The translations under genes and the position numbers were made by a program. Source: Dicyema japonicum (taxonomy: Eukaryota > Dicyemida > Rhombozoa > Dicyemidae). From it: DNA of 64,000 nucleotides. The stretch covers positions 445,080-509,079 of the forward strand of contig RDEW01000021.1 of the NCBI GenBank assembly GCA_011109175.1. The letters run 5' to 3'. Of the stretch, positions 59,345 through 64,000 are shown one piece after another (positions within the stretch are counted from its first letter, which is position 1; every line of letters starts with the position of its first letter). The notes beneath the pieces were generated by a model. The model did not search any database. It had not been told where the DNA came from and saw nothing but the letters and a program-made list of their open reading frames with translations.

Positions 59345-59665
59345 ATGTATCAACACATGTATCGTCCAAAGCAGGTTCCAACCATTAGAAAAAGGGAATC
59401 TTTTCGTCCCGTCTTCCTTTTGATGATGTCATTGGATCCACCTTACAAAGGAGACGCCCAATTCCTGGAGGGCATTCAAAAATATCCAACTATTCATTTC
59501 ACTGGGAGAAATTTCGTTCCCTGTGACTTCTGTCATCGACCTCAGCTCTCTGGAACACGTCCTCTGGATCACTGTTCTTGTGTGAAGGTTCTTCTGGATC
59601 AGGATCACGGAATTAGTTAATTTGGTTTTACCCTTTTTTTTGGAACAATTTTATTTATTACAAAC
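59345..59665 (+). mobile_element. LINE C-terminus and 3' end
   Basis: The ORF ends SGTRPLDHCSCVKVLLDQDH then GIS-stop in the position where related copies end in AGIT. It is followed by GGATCACGGAATTAGTTAA, a GGTTTTACCC stretch and an ATTTTATTTATT tail. Confidence 0.5.
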
Positions 59666-59989
59666 ATATTGGATCTGGTGGTCTAAGTCTTCATTCGGAT
59701 CAACGGTAATTTCCGTTACATCTGAGAGTTATTCGCCCATTACGGCCCAAAAGGATCACCGTGCAAAGCTAAGATCATTGATGTAACGTGTTGGGGTCAG
59801 TTAGCTAGTCTTGGCTAAACAAATTAAGGCTTCATAGCTGTAACACTACCTGGTTTCGAATCATCACCCTACCGGGTACTTAATTGTTTAATTGTTTCTG
59901 TTTCATATTACTTAATTGTTTCTGTAATAAACCCCCAAATGGGAAAATTTAATAACGAAATTAAATTCAGCTTTATTTAACCAACCAAA

Positions 59990-60320
59990 AAGTTAATATT
60001 TAACAATCAACAACTTTCCTCGCAGCCTGCAAGGCAGGTTCGATTCTGGTTGCTGAAACAGCTGCGAGAGCGCCTTGTCAAATTAATCACTTTGCCCGTA
60101 TCATCTCCGGGCTCTGCCTCCTAACTCCAGTGTCTCTCTAGGGTCCGCTTTAATACAGTGGACTGTAGATAGCCCTGGAGCTTCCTATCTACCCCTAACT
60201 GTCTTGAATAACCCTGGTAGTACTTTGTTGCAATTCCTTCCCCGTCATTACTATAGGAATAGCGAGGACCTTGCAACCAAGCATCTGCCCCATCTCGTTT
60301 GCAAGCAAGTCATTAAAATG
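59990..60320 (-). mobile_element. R2-like fragment, truncated copy of the 55-kb element
   Basis: Near-identical at the nucleotide level to the 3' part of the 55-kb element (shared blocks include CTGTAGATAG, CTTCCTATCTACCCC, GCATCTGCCCCATCTCGTTT), with small deletions that break the frame. It stops abruptly at about 60,312, where a different repeat begins. Confidence 0.8.
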
Positions 60321-60479
60321 CATTTTAATGTAGTCAAACAAGAAACTCCTGAAAATTTTCTTAAATTATACAGAATTAAAGCAGATACTGTGCATCACTA
60401 CGAAAAAAAGAAAAAAACATGAAATGACAGATTTATTTATCAAAAAAGTAAAAATCTAACGATAATAATATTAACACGA

Positions 60480-61120
60480 GAGACCACGGTTACATAAACT
60501 AACTAATCACGTGATCCCAGTACGTTCTAGCAGAGACCTCATCTTGGTCTGATGCTCCTCCCTCGACCCCACACAATCACGTATCGGCTAAATGACTGGA
60601 TCTTCGTAGTCACGAAGGCACGTTAAATGGTTCATGCGTATCATGGATTCTAGAGGTAGGCCGAGAACAACACGTGCATGTCAAAAGTCATCCCAAGATC
60701 TTCTAAGAGATAACTTCACTATTTGCCTTCAGATCTGTCTTCTTAGTCTCTTGTCTGATGTAAATAGGGTTGTGACGGGCTTCTCACTGCTAGTAGCTAG
60801 GCGATAGCCATTCGTCAAGACCTGGCCAATGAAGACGCGTCCCCTCCGACCACTAAGGAAGTTAGCTAACCAGAGTTTAAGCTTTCCAGAGATCTTTGGT
60901 AAATATGCCAAGTAAGAATCTTCCTTGACATCTTGTCAAAGACTTTTTGGACGTCAATAAAGCAAAGTACAATCTTCATGTGTCCCGGAGTGTGGGGAAA
61001 ACCATATCGTTTAATTTCGATACCATATGTGTTCAGTCTGCCACTATACAGACCTAAGCCCATCCCGTGGTCTGATGTGGTCTTCTCACTTAAAAATGTT
61101 AACAATAATATTGGAGGCCG
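60480..61120 (-). mobile_element. LINE relic: RT pieces and 3' end
   Basis: Minus strand: HMKIVLCFIDVQKVFDKMSR (motif A), KLKLWLANFLSGRRGRVFIG then QVLTNGYRLA, and PVTTLFTSDKRLRRQI, with the palm region between deleted. The 3' end GGGATCACGTGATTAGTTAG...GTGGTCTC lies at 60,475-60,515. Confidence 0.7.
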
Positions 61121-61599
61121 TGGTGGTGTTTCCCCAATTCATTCGAAACATATTGGCAATATACGCTATTACCCCCATTAGCACTGTGTCCATAAACAAT
61201 GCCGAATTCGAATAGGTGAAAGATGTCTATCCGAACCCCGGTATAGTAGAAGGTTCGCCAGCTTCCTGACCTCCCATTCCGCAGGTTACAACATGACTTC
61301 AAGACGGATTGGTCCACTACAACGAATTTTACTTTTTAAAATCAGTCTATTGCCGGAAAATTTTACTCACCCGGTCTTCAAACTTTGTTACTTAAGTTGA
61401 ACATTCAGAAAGCCTCCGTGTCCAGAAATATACCAAGAAGTTATTCGACACGGAAATTAACCTTAAATGATGTTATGGATTGCCAATTTATTTAATGGAC
61501 GCAGATGACAAGTGCACACCGGCCTTATGAGATCAGGCTCTTATTTTCTCTTCCAACGTATCCCTTATAGATCTCTGCTCTCTTCATTTTTTAATTTAT

Positions 61600-61990
61600 T
61601 TCTACATGACATGTCGTATTTTTAGGGAAACAATTACTTGCTGTCGACGTACCCTGATGACTTGATCATTGGGTGCCATAGTAGTTCCACACATGAGGCT
61701 CAGACAAAACTGCGAAATTTTGCGAATCTTGACACTAAGTTATCGTACAACCGACTGTTGCTCTCTTTCGAGAAATCTTTCTTAAAGCTTTCTCAGTAGT
61801 CACCGACGACAGGGAATTTTAAATAACCAAAGAAAAAATCACGGTACCGCTAAAACAGAGTCAAATGAAAATCCACGTTTTTCCTCACTATTGTTCGATC
61901 TATCATTTAGCGACGTTCCCTCTGCAGACACCCAAACGCTATTCTCAAGAAACACAGAAGATCTGAGGAGTCGAAAAAATTTGAACGATA
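61600..61990 (+). mobile_element. LINE RT fragment
   Basis: LLSTYPDDLIIGCHSSSTHE (YADD changed to YPDD), AQTKLRNFANLDTKLSYNRL and LLSFEKS match the palm and thumb of the same family. It is oriented opposite to the neighbouring relic at 60.5-61.1 kb. Confidence 0.6.
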
Positions 61991-61999
61991 ACTCTTATC

Positions 62000-62515
62000 C
62001 TCTGTTGTTTTTCCGTGGTTATTGAAAACAACTAAACATAATGAAGATTATTTATTACCTCAATTTATGGACATTGGTGGATTCCCACAATTAACTCTAT
62101 TAGTAGGATATTGGAGTCATTAAATTTAGTAGTTAACAACTAATTAAGCGTATCCAATTTCCATGGCTGACGAGTCCTGTCTAGCTCACATCCAGAATCA
62201 ACAGTTCTCACAGTCGTGGGAACCCTTCCGAGAAATAACGCGTTGGCTCAACGAGATCTCTGAGGATCCAAGAGTCCACACTTGAATTATCATATAGGAT
62301 TATCAACAAAGAGGAAATGAAAATGAGTACTTAATTAGTTTAATCGTCAACCAATTAATGCAGGTCAGCTGGACTAACTGCAAATGATTTTCTACAGTAA
62401 ATTCTCAAATTGACCGGAAACCAAGATTTTCTTGTTTGCTGAATTTTAAAAATAATTTCTAGATTTGACAAATTTTAATTTCTAAGGAAAACACAAATAT
62501 GAGAACACTTTTACA
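62000..62515. other. region without an assigned gene
   Basis: A GTCGTGGGAACCCTTCCGAG block near 62,212 also occurs in similar form near 8,780 and is probably repeat-derived. Nothing else is recognised. Confidence 0.3.
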
Positions 62516-62520
62516 TCACT

Positions 62521-63016
62521 GTGAGAATTCATCACATATATCCTAGAAATTAACAAAACGACAAAAACCATAATTTTATGAGAAAAAAATAATGAATTAA
62601 ATTTAATCGTTCAGGTAATATTTTGATTTTCTAAAGAATTTTCCCACGTGGTATTAAATAGCCGTAAACGATATTTTTATATTCATTTTTTGAATATTTC
62701 ATTAGAAAGTCTCGAACAAGAAATATCGCATATTTTTGCACGTCCTTTAGGCTTGTTAAGAATTTTTTCCATATTTTTTGAATTCCGCTATGATCCGATA
62801 GACTTTTTTAGTGAACATCAAGATTTTTAGAAATGTGTTTGAAAATCCTTGTTGTACATGCTTATGATATCTTGTATATTTTCTTTTGTGAGATTCTACG
62901 TCATTTGCAACTCAAAGTTAGCGATATCTGTGAGGTGGTCACGTGGCAAGTAAATTTGATCAATTCTGTCCAAGATTTTAAAATTTTTCGATCGATGTGA
63001 CGCTAATTTCTCAAAT
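62521..63016 (-). mobile_element. Tc1/mariner-like transposon, copy 2 (deleted, no MITE)
   Basis: The left end GTGAGAATTCATCACATATA parallels 15,581. The internal block ATTAGAAAGTCTCGAACAAG and the right part GGTGGTCACGTGGCAAG...GATCAATTCT also match copy 1. About 450 bp near the left end and the 316-bp MITE are absent. Confidence 0.65.
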
Positions 63017-63059
63017 TTTCACTTTATAGACTAATTTTAAAGTTTTCCAATTTGAAAAA

Positions 63060-63897
63060 ATGAATTTTCTGTTTTACACATTATTTTGTGCTTCCATTGG
63101 TATTTCCGAACAATTTAGATAACACGCATCTATCCAAAAGATTCGAGATCCCCACTGTTCTTGATGGAAATTTCGTTTTCATTAATATTCACATATAGCA
63201 AAAAAGGTTCCACCACAATGAAGACCAAATGAGAGAGTACATCAAAAGACTGTTCGAATTGTCCCAAAAATATGTATGTGAGCATAATTCAGTATTCTGA
63301 GGCGATCAAAATAGAATTAAAGCTTAAAAAAGTTTACTTTACCAACGAAACTACATCAAGTAATCCCTACGGAGCTTCCTTATACGCGAAGGATAAAAAC
63401 CTTCTTCGTGATGAAGACGCCATTTTATTTAAGTATTTATTCAAACTTATTCTCAGAAATGTCATTGTCAAAGGTCAGAATGAATATGAATTGGGAGTTG
63501 CACTGGTGGGATGGATTTGTGACATAGGATCTGTGACAATCGTTTTGAAACCATCCACTCAAGAGAAAACTGCAGAGATTATGTCTCATGAGTTATTCCA
63601 CGTGCTTGGATTTCATCACGTGCAAACGACCGAAAGCAATTGCAATAAAAATTGGTTAATGATTCCCTATATTCATGCCAATGAGTATAAATTTTCCTAA
63701 TTTTCGGACACGTGTCGAAGTTAACAATCGACCGAGCGAAAACACTAGAAGCTAACTGCGGATGCCTTTACGATTTGCCGAGTATTGACTGCAAACTTGC
63801 AATCATTGCAGTCTTTTACAACTTGACGAATAACAGTTCTTTTGATAGCGCAAAATCTCTACGACAAAGCGCATCCAGAGCGTTATGTCTACAGTGA
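63060..63897 (+). CDS. secreted zinc metalloprotease (reprolysin/ADAM-like)
   Basis: Four exons with introns of 19 (63,100-63,118), 24 (63,175-63,198) and 19 nt (63,274-63,292). The start MNFLFYTLFCASI is a signal-peptide-like hydrophobic run at the ATG at 63,060. The catalytic helix is HELFHVLGFHH, residues about 155-165, the HExxHxxGxxH zinc signature of metzincins. The WLMIPYI that follows is a likely Met-turn. Cysteines in SNCNKNW and EANCGCLYDLPSIDC fit the M12B C-terminal part of the domain. Only about 150 residues precede the zinc site, so no usual 150-200-residue prodomain is present. With one base restored near 63,700 in the TTTTCC run, the frame closes at 63,897 with 258 residues and no disintegrin region. 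Confidence 0.8.
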
Positions 63898-64000
63898 TTT
63901 GTCTGGTGAATCTCCTGAGCAATAGTCCTCATTTCTTCTTTACTAGTTAAGGGTATCACAAGTTTGTGAAGTCTGTTAACAGCTTTAAAAAAAAGCTTTT

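Overview
The window looks like a gene-poor, transposon-rich stretch of a small, AT-rich animal genome. The genes that can be identified are metazoan or ciliated-eukaryote genes: ribosomal protein eL21, myosin regulatory light chain, axonemal dynein intermediate chain DNAI4/WDR78, splicing factor PRPF3 and mitochondrial glutamyl-tRNA synthetase. Nearly all of them are cut by GT...AG introns of only about 19-27 nt. Dicyemid mesozoans are known for introns this short, so a dicyemid such as Dicyema is my best guess at the source. That is inference from intron size and gene content, not a sequence match.

Layout. 1-5 kb: duplicated LINE 3' ends, a 1.8-kb hAT with target duplications, hAT and R2-like remnants. 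5.1-5.6 kb: RPL21 (-). 6-8.6 kb: LINE 3' end and a hAT with a nested RTE fragment. 8.9-10.0 kb: coiled-coil gene with a NuMA/HOOK-like start (+). 11.5-16.9 kb: LINE, hAT and Tc1/mariner relics, one holding a MITE. 17.75-18.7 kb: unassigned five-exon coiled-coil gene (+). 19-23.2 kb: three LINE relics. 23.7-25.3 kb: MULE with a FLYWCH finger. 25.8-26.7 kb: coding fragment cut by a hAT. 26.9-34.5 kb: LINE, hAT, pogo/Tigger and SINE relics. 35.15-35.73 kb: myosin regulatory light chain (+). 35.8-36.9 kb: unassigned ORFs around a 240-N gap. 38.6-41.0 kb: DNAI4 (+). 41.1-42.8 kb: R2-like retrotransposon split by a Tc1/mariner-like element. 43.5-45.55 kb: PRPF3 (-). 45.6-49.4 kb: LINE pieces and a SINE copy. 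49.5-51.2 kb: EARS2 (+). 51.3-62 kb: SINE-like, hAT, LINE and R2-like relics plus a small C2H2 zinc-finger gene. 63.06-63.9 kb: secreted HExxHxxGxxH metalloprotease (+).

The host genes are housekeeping (translation, splicing, mitochondrial tRNA charging) or cell-biological (actomyosin, cilia, extracellular proteolysis). There is no operon or gene-cluster logic; the spaces between genes are filled by transposon debris.

Assembly quality matters here. Each isolated 'n' (470, 1321, 26382, 26592, 38985) separates near-identical copies of the same sequence or the halves of one element. Five genes each become a single open frame if exactly one base is restored. These look like unmerged contig ends and single-base deletions, not biology.
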